Part shown: positions 22,925 through 36,205 of the stretch, piece after piece
How positions within the stretch are numbered: position 1 is the first letter of the stretch
Layout: every line of letters begins with the position of its first letter
From: Macrostomum hystrix
Taxonomy: Eukaryota; Platyhelminthes; Macrostomidae
Reading direction: 5' to 3'
Length of the DNA stretch: 64,000 nucleotides
Assembly: GCA_950097015.1 (NCBI GenBank)
Contig: CATNEN010000034.1
Location: 758,501-822,500, forward strand
The notes under the pieces: generated by a model
What the model was told of the DNA's origin: nothing
Seen by the model: the letters and a program-made list of their open reading frames with translations, nothing else
Databases searched by the model: none
Made by a program: the position numbers and the translations under genes

Positions 22925-23420
22925 TAACAATGTTTTCTCAACCAACATCCGATACCTCAGTTGATTGCAGTGCTCAACCAACATCCGATACCTCAGTTGA
23001 TTGCAGTGCTCAACCAACATCTGATACCTCAGTAGATTGCAGTGCTCAACCAACATCCGATACCTCAGTAGATTGCAGTGCTCAACCAACATCCGATACT
23101 TCAGTAGATTGCAGTGCTCAACCAACATCTGATACCTCAGTAGATTGCAGTGCTCAACCAACATCCGATACCTCAGTTGATTGCAGTGCTCAACCAACAT
23201 CCGATACCTCAGTAGATTGCAGTGCTCAACCAACATCCGATACCTCAGTAGATTGCAGTGCTCAACCAACATCCGATACCTCAGTAGATTGCAGTGCTCA
23301 ACCAACATCCGATACCTCAGTAGATTGCAGTGCTCAACCAACATCCGATACCTCAGTTGATTGCAGTGCTCAACCAACATCCGATACCTCAGTTGATTGC
23401 AGTGCTCAACCAACACCTGG
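22925..23420. repeat. 36-bp minisatellite, open on both strands
   Basis: About 14 units of 36 bp, made of tcagtagattgcagtgctca and accaacatccgatacc. Plus strand: a perfect 12-residue repeat QPTSDTSVDCSA. Minus strand: LVEHCNLLRYRM. Variants are mainly silent-looking single changes (gtagat/gttgat, tccgat/tctgat). The plus frame runs 22906-23547 and continues about 45 codons into unique sequence. There is no signal peptide, domain or good start, so I treat it as an array rather than a gene. Confidence 0.93.
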
Positions 23421-24868
23421 TTGTTTCGGGATTTGGATTGTCCCACCGCGGGTCAACGTCACAATGGCTATTGACTGTCGTTTAGTCCATTTCCGGAAGT
23501 ATTGGTTTAACACTACAGCGCCTCGGAGCATTCGGTCATTTCCCTGAATTAGGCAGTAACTGTGCAACGAAAAACTACTTCTTAATTTTCGTGCTAACTG
23601 TGGCACTGACACAGCTGGAGCAGGGATGAGAATGGGTTGGGGAGGCGGGGAAGCAGAACGGGCGGAACGAGCTAAAGCGAGTGAAACACAGAAGAACGAC
23701 TAGATGACTGCCAGACCTGAATAATCCATGAAGGTGCTTGCAGAGCTGCTGTCCCCTCCCACAATGCGATCAGGAAATACCCTCCATTTGTGAAATGGCT
23801 TCGTATATTGCTCGTGAAAAAGCAGGCATCTTTTTCGGCGGAATACGAGTAACCCTTGAGTCAAATCTGGCTATGCTGGCACTCTTCACTCGCCGCTGCT
23901 TCGGCAAGCGCCTGGTTTGTTAATTGCGCTCATTCCTAAGCTCCACGGAAGCGAGAAATTCTGCGTCCGCGACAATGAAGAGGCTGGTCCCCTGGGATAT
24001 CCTACCGGAGGCTTGCATCATCACCTGTGCCGCAGACCAGACAGCGCGTACACAATTAATTTTGCAACACGATCGGCTTCTGTTGTCACTGGCTCACCGA
24101 TTTTTTTTTCGGAGGTCCGGGCGCGCCTGTCCCAGATCTCTGCCCTCCCCCCGGTCGCTCATTCTCTTTTCGCTTAATTCGCTCCAGTTTTAGGCCGAAA
24201 ATAAATTTCTTGGAGAGAGAGTCTCAGTTGAACTCAGTGTGGTTTGTAAAAAAAGAAAGTCACGAGACCGAAAGACTGTCTCTTTAACTCCCGTGGGATC
24301 TCTGACCAACTGATGGGGAGCCCAGGTTGGGATCCCATTGGATTCTGTCTGTCCCCTATCTCCCATAGCCTGCGGGCTGGGCGATTGAGAACAGCTTGAG
24401 ACGACTGCTGGTGGTCGGAAAAAGAATGCGACGCTCAGTAGGTCCGCTTGGCGCACTTTTATTTACCAGGCGGTGAGCGCTCCCAGCAAGTAAGTAAGTG
24501 CACAGAGGAAGCATTGCCGGGTTCTAACTGAAGTGTTCCGATTATTAATGACGCGCTGTCGTTAAGCAAATGATGTGACAGACGAGGACCGCTGATCCAC
24601 CCCTGCAGCTAAGAGCTAAGTTCGGGAGCCTAATACCCCGCGTAGAAATAGCGAGGCCCGAGTTTGTAAATGGGAGATTAAACAAAATCGTTGGGAACAT
24701 TTCATAGTATTCCGTGGCGGGAATACACAGAGACAGACATCAGCTATGGAGTGGGTTGAGATGAATCAAAAATATAAAAAAACGGCAGCTGGGGGTGAAT
24801 GTAAATAGGGTCATCCTGAGCAAATGATTCAGCTACAATTACACCTACACAGTATTGTTTCTTATCTA
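23421..24868. other. Intergenic DNA without recognised gene
   Basis: Mixed composition. Several short frames at 23738-24456 have no recognisable domain. I see no repeat array and no RNA gene I can support. Confidence 0.4.
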
Positions 24869-26745
24869 CAATAGCAGCTGTTAGCTAACCCTGATCACTC
24901 ATTAAATCAGCTGACAGCTAGCCCTGATCACTCAGTAAATCAGCTGACAGCTAACCCTGATCACTCAGTAAATCAGCTGACAGCTAGCCCTGATCACTCA
25001 GTAAATCAGCTGACAGCTAGCCCTGATCACTCAGTAAATCAGCTGACAGCTAGCCCTGATCACTCAGTAAATCAGCTGACAGCTAGCCCTGATCACTCAG
25101 TAAATCAGCTGACAGCTAACCCTGATCACTCAGTAAATCAGCTGACAGCTAACCCTGATCACTCAGTAAATCAGCTGTTAGCTAACCCTGATCACTCAGT
25201 AAATCAGCTGACAGCTAACCCTGATCACTCAGTAAATCAGCTGACAGCTAGCCCTGATCACTCAGTAAATCAACTGACAGCTAACCCTGATCACTCAGTA
25301 AATCAGCTGACAGCTAACCCTGATCACTCAGTAAATCAGCTGACAGCTAACCCTGATCACTCAGTAAATCAGCTGACAGCTAACCCTGATCACTCAGTAA
25401 ATCAGCTGACAGCTAACCCTGATCACTCAGTAAATCAGCTGACAGCTAACCCTGATCACTCAGTAAATCAGCTGACAGCTAACCCTGATCACTCAGTAAA
25501 TCAGCTGACAGCTAACCCTGATCACTCAGTCAATCAGCTGACAGCTAACCCTGATCACTCATTAAATCAGCTGACAGCTAACCCTGATCACTCAGTAAAT
25601 CAGCTGACAGCTAGCCCTGATCACTCAGTAAATCAGCTGACAGCTAACCCTGATCACTCAGTAAATCAGCTGACAGCTAACCCTGATCACTCAGTCAATC
25701 AGCTGACAGCTAACCCTGATCACTCAGTAAATCAGCTGACAGCTAACCCTGATCACTCATTAAATCAGCTGACAGCTAACCCTGATCACTCAGTAAATCA
25801 GCTGACAGCTAACCCTGATCACTCAGTAAATCAGCTGACAGCTAACCCTGATCACTCAGTAAATCAGCTGACAGCTAACCCTGATCACTCAGTAAATCAG
25901 CTGACAGCTAACCCTGATCACTCAGTAAATCAGCTGACAGCTAACCCTGATCACTCAGTAAATCAGCTGACAGCTAACCCTGATCACTCAGTAAATCAGC
26001 TGACAGCTAACCCTGATCACTCAGTAAATCAGCTGACAGCTAACCCTGATCACTCAGTAAATCAGCTGACAGCTAACCCTGATCACTCAGTAAATCAGCT
26101 GACAGCTAACCCTGATCACTCATTAAATCAGCTGACAGCTAACCCTGATCACTCAGTAAATCAGCTGACAGCTAACCCTGATCACTCAGTAAATCAGCTG
26201 ACAGCTAACCCTGATCACTCAGTAAATCAGCTGACAGCTAACCCTGATCACTCAGTAAATCAGCTGACAGCTAACCCTGATCACTCAGTAAATCAGCTGA
26301 CAGCTAACCCTGATCACTCAGTCAATCAGCTGACAGCTAACCCTGATCACTCAGTAAATCAGCTGACAGCTAACCCTGATCACTCATTAAATCAGCTGAC
26401 AGCTAACCCTGATCACTCAGTAAATCAGCTGACAGCTAACCCTGATCACTCAGTAAATCAGCTGACAGCTAACCCTGATCACTCAGTAAATCAGCTGACA
26501 GCTAACCCTGATCACTCAGTAAATCAGCTGACAGCTAACCCTGATCACTCAGTAAATCAGCTGACAGCTAACCCTGATCACTCAGTAAATCAGCTGACAG
26601 CTAACCCTGATCACTCAGTAAATCAGCTGACAGCTAACCCTGATCACTCATTAAATCAGCTGACAGCTAACCCTGATCACTCATTAAATCAGCTGACAGC
26701 TAACCCTGATCACTCATTAAATCAGCTGACAGCTAACCCTGATTA
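24869..26745. repeat. 1.9-kb, 33-bp minisatellite rich in palindromes
   Basis: About 57 head-to-tail 33-bp units, each containing tcagctgacagctaaccctg then atcactcagtaaa. Each unit has two perfect palindromes, TCAGCTGA and TGATCA. The unit is very homogeneous; the few variants (agccctg, cattaaat, gtcaatc, ctgttag) recur in a similar order, for example cattaaat near 25560, 25760, 26120 and 26390. That suggests higher-order duplication. Unlike most arrays here it is not open over long frames because taa occurs in each unit. Confidence 0.97.
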
Positions 26746-27379
26746 TTATACCTTAAATCGATTTGTTATAGGATATACGATCCATATTAAAAAATATTGT
26801 GTCTGTTTTCGATAAACCAACAGGTGGTCGATCACTGTCGCATCTAAATAATTAATGAACGCAAAGTACAAGGTAGTATGGCTCGTGTACTTAAGCGAAA
26901 GGATACCCAAATAATGAATCGAAGCACTTACTTAGTTAGCCCTAATAGTCGGCCGGCGCCCACCCCCAGCCCCTTATCGGCTGCTCAGCCGCTCTCCAAT
27001 CAAACTCGAACTTAAAATTCTACTGATCCGCAATCGCTGAGAGCACGGACTAACGGCGTCACGCCACTTGAGCAGCCTCGGCCTGGGGTTGGGTTATGCA
27101 GACCGGGCTGAGCACTAGGAGAAGAAGATCGTGAACCAGAGCCGCCCCTGTAGGGGCGCAGGGCGTGTTCGAGTGCCCGGGTTCACACCTCACAGCCGCT
27201 TAGCGAGCCATTGATCAAGGCGGAGAGTGCGCTGCTTTGAGCACTCGACGCCTGGTATCGACAAGAATTTTTTAATAGTGCTTTTGGCCCGCAATAGCTG
27301 ACACCAACCAAATGCATGCCATCTTGGTAGAGTTTTGCTGAATAAGTGGCTTATACTGTGCTACTGTCTCCTATAGCAC
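26746..27379. other. Intergenic DNA; GC-rich unique block
   Basis: Positions 26950-27260 are GC-rich and non-repetitive, with a box-B-like word gggttcacacc near 27180. I could not fold a tRNA or find an open frame with a domain. Confidence 0.4.
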
Positions 27380-27625
27380 GTGATACTCAGGTTCCCATCC
27401 TCACGGATACTCAGGTTTCCATCCTTACTGATACTCAGGTTCCCATCCTCACTGATACTCAGGTTCCCATCCTCACTGATACTCAGGTTCCCATCCTCAC
27501 GGATACTCAGGTTCCCATCCTCACTGATACTCAGGTTTCCATCCTCACGGATACTCAGGTTCCCATCCTCACTGATACTCAGGTTCCCATCCTCACTGAT
27601 ACTCAGGTTCCCATCCACACTTACT
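27380..27625. repeat. 24-bp minisatellite
   Basis: About 10 units of 24 bp (gatactcaggttcccatcct plus cact or cacg). Open in all frames on both strands because 24 is a multiple of three. Confidence 0.95.
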
Positions 27626-28924
27626 TTTATCGCTTCTGTGGTCACAGTACTGTCCAGGTAAATATATTTGGAACACTGTGCAGACTTCAGCAATCGGTGA
27701 GTTCAGTGGGATAGCAGTTTACAGTTAGGTAAGAGAGCTGCAGTCAGGTAAGGCTGCATGATTAATAAATGATTAATGGGCTATTCCGGGCACTTCCTCC
27801 AACAGTACAATCAGACTGCTAAAATGATAAGACAAACAGATTCAAGAATGATATACATGGTCTAGTAGATAACTCTTTCGGGCGACGAGTGGCTTGGTTT
27901 GAGCACAATCTGAGCACACTTGCATCTGAATCACCGGAGTAAAGAATGAGATTTACAGAATAATAATAAGGACACAAGTCGTCACAGGAAAAAATAGCAT
28001 GGATGTGGTTCAGTTGTTGGGATGTCATCCCTATAAAATAACGTCGAAAGTAACGCTAACGATAGCCCAAAAGAAACGCTAACGATAGCCCAAAAGAAAC
28101 GCTAACGATAGCCCAAAAGAAACGCTAGCTGTGGCTTCAAATTAACACCAAAACCACTTTATGATTTGTAAAAAATCGCGCTTCATCTTTAACTTGGTTT
28201 CGTTTTCAAACCGACTATAGCCAGCAATCAGGCTGACACAAAGTTACAGGGCTGCCGGGTCAAGTAGCGGGCTACATACGCTCGTATTGGCGAGCATTTA
28301 TTCCTTTTCAAGCGTTGCTTTTCTTAGTCGCCGTGGGTAGAAGAAGCGAATGCTTGGATTAAACAGCGTGCAGTAGCAATTCATGAGCGAACTCACGGCT
28401 CGCAGTCATTACTCCCGTTGTTTAAGTGCACTCAAAAAACGCCTCAATTTGAAAGGCTTTCACAATTTTCTATGCCAAGTCTGTATTCTAGTGTCTAACA
28501 TATTTTCCCACAATGGCACAATACTCTCGTTGGATTCGCAATGCGCCAGCTTCAAGCTAGAGTGAGACGAAGGCGAAACAAAAGCGGAATGAATAGAGGG
28601 AGAGGACTGGGGAATTAATTTTGCGATAGCGTCGCAATTGAAAATAAAGCGAATAATACAATCGACTGTGAAACAGCGTTCAGGTCTCGGAATCGATTGA
28701 AAAAGCATTTGATGGCATCATTCCAGCAGCGGACGTTGTAAGATGGCCCGCATACGACTCACAGACACTTTTTGCGTGGATAATACATCAGAATGCGGTT
28801 TCGTAATTGCAGTTTTCACGCTAGTACCTGATTAAACGACAACGAGTAGGGACAGCTGATGCGACGACATAACAACAGCCAAAACTGTTGTTTTGACGGC
28901 ATGAAATCACTAACGTAAAGTCAG
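27626..28924. other. Intergenic DNA with a small 22-bp repeat
   Basis: Positions 28045-28130 hold about four copies of a 22-bp unit (aacgctaacgatagcccaaa ag). Elsewhere I see short frames only and no recognisable gene. Confidence 0.5.
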
Positions 28925-31265
28925 TGCTTCAGTTGTTGAGACGTCATCACACGATAAAGCATCACGGATGTAGTTCAGTTGTTGGGACTTCATCACACGA
29001 TAAAGCATCACGGATGTAGTTCAGTTGATGGGACGTCATCACACGATAAAGCATCACGGATGTAGTTCAGTTGATGGGACGTCATCACACGATAAAGCAT
29101 CACGGATGTAGTTCAGTTGATGGGACGTCATCACACGATAAAGCATCACGGATGTAGTTCAGTTGTTGGGACGTCATCACAGGATAAAACAACACGGATC
29201 TGGTTTAGTTGTTGGGACGTCATTACAGGATAAAACAACACGGATGTAGTTCAGTTGTTTGGACGTCATCACAGGATAAAACAACACGGATCTGGTTTAG
29301 TTGTTGGGACGTCATTACAGGATAAAACAACACGGATGTAGTTCAGTTGTTTGGACGTCATCACTGGATAAAACAACACGGATGTGGTTCAGTTGTTAGG
29401 ACGTCATCACACGATAAAGCATCATGGATGTAGTTCAGTTGTTGGGACGTCATTACAGGATAAAACAACCCGGATGTGGTTCAGTTGTTGGGACGTCATT
29501 ACAGGATAAAACAACACGGATGTGGTTCAGTTGTTGGGACGTCATTACAGGATAAAACAACACGGATGTAGTTCAGTTGTTGGGACGTCATCACACGATA
29601 AAGCATCACGGATGTAGTTCAGTTGTTGGGACGTCATCACACGATAAAATATCATGGATGTAGTTCAGTTGTTGAGACGTCATCACACGATAAAGCATCA
29701 TGGATGTGGTTCAGTTGTTGGGACGTCATCACTGGATAAAACAACACGGATGTGGTTCAGTTGTTGGGACGTCATCACTGGATAAAGCAACACGGATGCA
29801 TGGAAGTGATTCAGTTGTTGGGACGTCATCACTGGATAAGACAACATTGATGTGGTTCAGTTGTTGTGACGTCATCACTGAATAAAACAACCCGGATGTG
29901 GTTCAGTTGTTGGGACGTCATTACAGGATAAAACAACACGGATGTGGTTCAGTTGTTGGGACGTCATTACAGGATAAAACAACACGGATGTAGTTCAGTT
30001 GTTGGGACGTCATCACAGGATAAAACAACACGGATCTGGTTTAGTTGTTGGGACGTCATTACAGGATAAAACAACACGGATGTAGTTCAGTTGTTTGGAC
30101 GTCATCACAGGATAAAACAACACGGATCTGGTTTAGTTGTTGGGACGTCATTACAGGATAAAACAACACGGATGTAGTTCAGTTGTTTGGACGTCATCAC
30201 TGGATAAAACAACACGGATGTGGTTCAGTTGTTGGGACGTCATCACACGATAAAGCATCATGGATGTAGTTCAATTGTTGGGACGTCATTACAGGATAAA
30301 ACAACGCGGATGTGGTTCAGTTGTTGGGACGTCATCACACGATAAAGCATCATGGATGTGGTTCAGTTGTTGGGACGTCATTACAGGATAAAACAACACG
30401 GATGTAATTCAGTTGTTGGGACGTCATCACACGATAAAGCATCACGGATGTAGTTCAGTTGTTGGGACGTCATCACACGATAAAGTATCATGGATGTAGT
30501 TCAGTTGTTGAGACGTCATCACACGATAAAGTATCATGGATGTGGTTCAGTTGTTGGGACGTCATCACTGGATAAAACAACACGGATGTGGTTCAGTTGT
30601 TGGGACGTCATCACTGGATAAAGCAACACGGATGCATGGAAGTGATTCAGTTGTTGGGACGTCATCACTGGATAAGACAACATTGATGTGGTTCAGTTGT
30701 TGTGACGTCATCACTGAATAAAACAACCCGGATGTGGTTCAGTTGTTGGGACGTCATTACAGGATAAAACAACACGGATGTGGTTCAGTTGTTGGGACGT
30801 CATTACAGGATAAAACAACACGGATGTAGTTCAGTTGTTGGGACGTCATCACACGATAAAGCATCACGGATGTAGTTCAGTTGTTGGGACGTCATCACAC
30901 GATAAAGCATCATGGATGTAGTTCAGTTGTTGAGACGTCATCACACGATAAAGCATCATGGATGTGGTTCAGTTGTTGGGACGTCATCACTGGATAAAAC
31001 AACACGGATGTGGTTCAGTTGTTGGGACGTCATCACTGGATAAAGCAACACGGATGCATGGAAGTGATTCAGTTGTTGGGACGTCATCACACGATAAAGC
31101 ATCATGGATGTAGTTCAGTTGTTGAGACGTCATCACACGATAAAGCATCATGGATGTGGTTCAGTTGTTGGGACGTCATCACTGGATAAGACAACATTGA
31201 TGTGGTTCAGTTGTTGTGACGTCATCACTGAATAAAACAACACGGATGTGGTTCAGTTGTGACTT
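28925..31265. repeat. 2.3-kb, 46-bp minisatellite with GACGTC in nearly every unit
   Basis: About 50 units of 46 bp, containing gttcagttgttgggacgtca then tcacacgataaagcatcac or a variant (tcactggataaaacaacac, ttacaggataaaacaacac). GACGTC is present in nearly all units. The complete CRE palindrome TGACGTCA appears at 29867-29874, 30703-30710 and 31217-31224. The block at 29700-29885 recurs unchanged in translation at 30536-30721, an 836-bp higher-order duplication. An 11-bp insertion (gcatggaagtg) marks one unit in each copy. Confidence 0.96.
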
Positions 31266-32264
31266 CATCACAGGATGATCAATAAAAGTCTGCTAGAGTG
31301 ACCTCACAGCAGTCATCATGAAAGGAATCGATTTCAGGAAGAAGCCAGGCGGGAGATATCGAACCAGGTGGTCCACTCAGGTATTAGGGCGCACCCATGA
31401 CAATTGTTCGCTAATTCTTTGCCAAGTGCCAAGTCAAGAGTCGCTGGATTTTGGATAAGAACAGAAAATTAGCAGAACTTGCTTTCACTGGCAGAGCCTA
31501 ATCCCCCAGGCTGACCTAAGCTAGTTGATGGATGGATGGAAGCCCCACGGGTCTCCCGCACCCTGGACTAGGCCGGGCAAAGTCGGATTAGTGTCTGTCC
31601 GAGTCTCTGTATATATTTGCCACAGTTTCTTCTGCGAATTCGCCGCTCAAAACGGACGGCTTGTCAGTTGTCAAGGAATTCAGAAGAAAACACAAGAAAG
31701 GAAACACGTACACACACGCATGCGCAAACAGTTGCAGAAAGAAGCGACGGAGAGTCTACTGCCTCTCAGTGTAAGGTGTCAGTGAGTGAGGCATGCTTCA
31801 ACAATAGTTCCACCTACCTCACCTTGCCCTCCTACACTGCTCTCTTTGTTTATCGGGCCTTACAAAATCGCCTATCGGACTTAAAGTAGAACCCTATTAG
31901 TGGATGCCTACTGCAGTTGTCTCCCCAACGCACCCCATTCTGTCGAGCGCAATTCCATTAATTTTCGCTAATGAAGGACGAAAGACTCAATTGAGTGTGT
32001 GGCCAGCTGCTGCTGCTGCGGAAATCGGACACTCGGCAGAGACAACAGCGCGGGACGAGGGGGTGGGCACAGAGCAGCCTCGGAGAAAAAGCCATATCCG
32101 CATAAGTGAATTCAGGTCGGCTTTCATGAACCATACATTAGTCTTTGATTACATTCTTGCATTTCGCTCTGCACAACTCGAAAACAAAGCAAAAACTTAA
32201 TTTGCTCGAGCGCGCCACACTGCGTATGGAGCTGTCATTTATAGCCACGAAACCCACTTCCTTG
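31266..32264. other. Unique sequence without recognised gene
   Basis: Overlapping plus-strand frames between 31525 and 32200 (60-98 codons) show no recognisable domain, signal peptide or splice chain. Confidence 0.4.
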
Positions 32265-32680
32265 AAGTCACGCTTCCCAGAAGCCACACTTTCCATGAAG
32301 TCACAATTCCCAGAAGTCAGGCTTCGCTGAAGTCACAATTCCCTGAAGTTTCACTTCCCTGAAGTTTCACTTCCCTGAAGTTTCACTTCCCTGAAGTTTC
32401 ACTTCCCTGAAGTTTCACTTCCCTGAAGTTTCACTTCCCCCTGAAGTTTCACTTCCCTGAAGTTTCACTTCCCTGAAGTTTCACTTCCCTGAAGTTTCAC
32501 TTCCCTGAAGTTTCACTTCCCTGAAGTTTCACTTCCCTGAAGTTTCACTTCCCGGAAGTTTTACTTCCCTGAAGTTTTACTTCCCTGAAGTTTCACTTCC
32601 CTGAAGTTTCACTTCCCTGAAGTTTCAATTCCCTGAAGTTTCACTTCCCTGAAGTTTCACTTCCCTGAAGTTCCACTGTC
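32265..32680. repeat. 16-bp minisatellite
   Basis: About 24 units of ctgaagtttcacttcc, with diverged leading units (gaagtcacgcttcccaga type). The unit is imperfectly palindromic (gaagt...acttc). Confidence 0.95.
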
Positions 32681-33049
32681 ATAAATTTCCTGTATAATAA
32701 ATGGACAAATGCAATGAAGGCAGCTGGAGTATCGATGGCTAGCAACTAAAAACAGAAGAACTGACTAGAGACAGGCAGAGTGCTAAAAAGAATAAGGGAT
32801 TTGAGAGGCGGTAGCAACAGATTCGCTGCAAAGTAAACAGACTGATAGTAGACCCAGGATTTTCTTCTGGCCCTCCTGTGTCGGAGCGCGGACAAGCTAC
32901 ACACTGGGCTGGGATTCGGAATCTGCTTAATTAGAGACTGAGTCGAGATAGAAACCCATATAACTGTGACTCCAGCCAGCTTCTGTCTCAGGGTTGCCAC
33001 AGCTGAAGTACTATAGGTAGTCATATTTAAATACACTTATATACACATA
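32681..33049. other. Unique sequence between arrays
   Basis: A minus-strand frame of 96 codons (32746-33036) has no recognisable domain. Nothing else was seen. Confidence 0.4.
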
Positions 33050-34722
33050 CGTGCAGCTGCTGCACTGGGATCTCAATGTCAATGTACATGACACTCCATG
33101 CAGCTGCTGCTCTGGGATCTCAATGTCAATGTACATGACATACTCCATGCAGCTGCTGCTCTGGGATCTCAATGTCAATGTACATGACATACTCCATGCA
33201 GCTGCTGCTCTGGGATCTCAATGTCAATGTACATGACATACTCCATGCAGCTGCTGCTCTGGGATCTCAATGTCAATGTACATGACATACTCCATGCAGC
33301 TGCTGCTCTGGGATCTCATCAATGTACATGACACACTCCATGCAGCTGCTGCTCTGGGATCTCATCAATGTACATGACATACTCCATGCAGCTGCTGCTC
33401 TGGGATCTTAACAATGTACATGACACACTCCATGCAGCTGCTGCTCTGGGGTCTCATCAATGTACATGACATACTCCATGCAGCTGCTGCTCTGGGATCT
33501 TAACAATGTACATGACATACTCCATGCAGCTGCTGCTCTGGGATCTCATCAATGTACATGACACACTCCATGCAGCTGCTGCACTGGGATCTCATCAATG
33601 TACATGACACACTCCATGCAGCTGCTGCTCTGGGATCTCATCAATGTACATGACACACTCCATGCAGCTGCTGCACTAGGATCTCATCAATGTACATGAC
33701 ACACTCCATGCAGCTGCTGCTCTGGGATCTCAATGTCAATGTACATGACATACTCCATGCAGCTGCTGCACTGGGATCTTAACTATGTACATGACACTCC
33801 ATGCAGCTGCTGCTCTGGGATCTCATCAATGTACATGATATACTCCATGCAGCTGCTGCACTGGGATCTCATCAATGTACATGACACACTCCATGCAGCT
33901 GCTGCTCTGGGATCTCATCAATGTACATGATATACTCCATGCAGCTGCTGCTCTGGGATCTCATCAATGTACATGACACACTCCATGCAGCTGCTGCTCT
34001 GGGATCTCATCAATGTACATGACACACTCCATGCAGCTGCTGCTCTGGGATCTCATCAATGTACATGACACACTCCATGCAGCTGCTGCTCTGGGATCTC
34101 ATCAATGTACATGACACACTCCATGCAGCTGCTGCTCTGGGATCTCATCAATGTACATGACACACTCCATGCAGCTGCTGCTCTGGGATCTCATCAATGT
34201 ACATGACACACTCCATGCAGCTGCTGCTCTGGGATCTCATCAATGTACATGACACACTCCATGCAGCTGCTGCTCTGGGATCTCATCAATGTACATGATA
34301 TACTCCATGCAGCTGCTGCTCTGGGATCTCATCAATGTACATGACACACTCCATGCAGCTGCTGCTCTGGGATCTCATCAATGTACATGATATACTCCAT
34401 GCAGCTGCTGCTCTGGGATCTCATCAATGTACATGACACACTCCATGCAGCTGCTGCTCTGGGATCTCATCAATGTACATGACACACTCCATGCAGCTGC
34501 TGCTCTGGGATGTACATGACACACTCCATGCAGCTGCTGCTCTGGGATCTCATCAATGTACATGATATACTCCATGCAGCTGCTGCTCTGGGATCTCATC
34601 AATGTACATGATATACTCCATGCAGCTGCTGCTCTGGGATCTCAATGTCAATGTACATGATATACTCCATGCAGCTGCTGCACTGGGATCTCATCAATGT
34701 ACATGACACACTCCATGCAGCT
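33050..34722. repeat. 1.7-kb, 46-bp minisatellite with CAGCTGCTG core
   Basis: About 36 units, mostly 46 bp (49 bp where caatgtcaatg replaces catcaatg). Each contains ccatgcagctgctgctctgg and gatctcatcaatgtacatga. Each unit carries an E-box CAGCTG extended by CTG triplets and the palindrome TGTACA. Variant units (gacacact / gatatact / gacatact) are interspersed. Confidence 0.96.
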
Positions 34723-35548
34723 TCATAGGCATATACTATAGGCATATATAATAGGCATATTAGGCATTCTAATAAGAAAAAAGCATGGTTGGAAAAATAT
34801 TAATAATGACATTTCTCATGTTTTATCTGTGTTTCAGTATTTTTTTACTTTAGAGCTAGAATAATGAAGATAATGAAACATTTTATCTGTGTAGCTAAAT
34901 GTAATCCTGCTGTTATTATAGATTAGAAACCAAGGCATTACTGACATGCATAATCTAATTTTGAACCAGCGGGTCTACTAAGCAACGACATTAAAATACA
35001 ATGAGCTGCATTCACTTCGAAAGTATCATCATCAGCAGCAGCAAGATGACGAGGCCGAAAAGGATTGCCGGGTCAAACTGAAAGCAGAGATCAGCAAGTC
35101 ACGCACACGACACATTTTCTTCTCCTAACCAAAACCCGAGTCTCTAAAACTAGACTCGACATTCAAAAGTTTCTCAGAATCGCGCAGCATACGCAGGACA
35201 CAACAGTCTTATATTATTATTAGTTTCCAAGATTTCTTACTAGAATAAGAATCGACACGAACGGGTAGGGAATATATTGAATCTCATACTAAACCCGCAG
35301 GACACAGCAAATGTATTATGCCTAATCAAAATAATGTTTTATATTACAACCGCACAAATGCGAACTTTAACTGCATATTACTGATTTCAACTTAGCTTAC
35401 AATGCAATTAAAGGCTTAGGACTGATTTTCAGATTTTGTTTAAAAAATACTTGACTGCTGAACGATATGTCAACAAAACTTGATTCTAAAAATCACTAGA
35501 AATATTCTATAGAACTAAAAGCGGTTTGTTTCACTGTCTTGAACCATT
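34723..35548. other. AT-rich unique DNA
   Basis: A short degenerate run of aggcatat (34727-34765) follows the array. The rest is AT-rich with no frame of note. Confidence 0.45.
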
Positions 35549-36205
35549 GAATTGGAGATACTGAGGGATTGGGAATAGATGGAACAGAGAATGGGAGTTA
35601 CTGAGGGATTGGGAATAGATGGAACAGAGAATTGGAGATACTGAGGGATTGGGAATAGATGACAGAGAATGGGAGTTACTGAGGGATTGGGAATAGATGG
35701 AACAGAGAATGGGAGATACTGAGGGATTGGGAATAGATGACAGAGAATGGGAGATACTGAGGGATTGGGAATAGATGGAACAGAGAATTGGAGATACTGA
35801 GGGATTGGGAATAGATGACAGAGAATGGGAGATACTGAGGGATTGGGAATAGATGGAACAGAGAATGGGAGATACTGAGGGATTGGGAATAGATGACAGA
35901 GAATGGGAGATACTGAGGGATTGGGAATAGATGGAACAGAGAATGGGAGATACTGAGGGATTGGGAATAGATGGGACTGAGAATGGGAGATACTGAGGGA
36001 TTGGGAATAGATGGAACAGAGAATGGGAGTTACTGAGGGATTGGGAATAGATGGAACAGAGAATAGGTGATACTGAGGGATTGGGAATAGATGGAACAGA
36101 GAATGGGAGTAACTGAGGGATTGGGAATAGATGGAACAGAGAATAGGTGATACTGAGGGATTGGGAATAGATGGAACAGAGAATAGGTGATACTGAGGGA
36201 TTGGT
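35549..36205. repeat. 38-40 bp minisatellite
   Basis: About 17 units containing gatactgagggattgggaat followed by agatggaacagagaatggga. In some units agatggaacag is shortened to agatgacag, so two length classes alternate in a partly regular order. Confidence 0.95.

Noticed and set aside
27120-27260. Possible tRNA or SINE from a gggttcacacc box-B-like word
   Set aside because: I could not find a matching box A at the right spacing or fold a cloverleaf.
29700-30721. Two identical 61-codon frames as a duplicated small gene
   Set aside because: Both lie wholly inside the 46-bp array and are identical because of the 836-bp higher-order duplication.
28925-31265. CRISPR-like regular repeats
   Set aside because: Units are contiguous with no unique spacers, and the context is an animal genome. 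It is a minisatellite, as are the other arrays.
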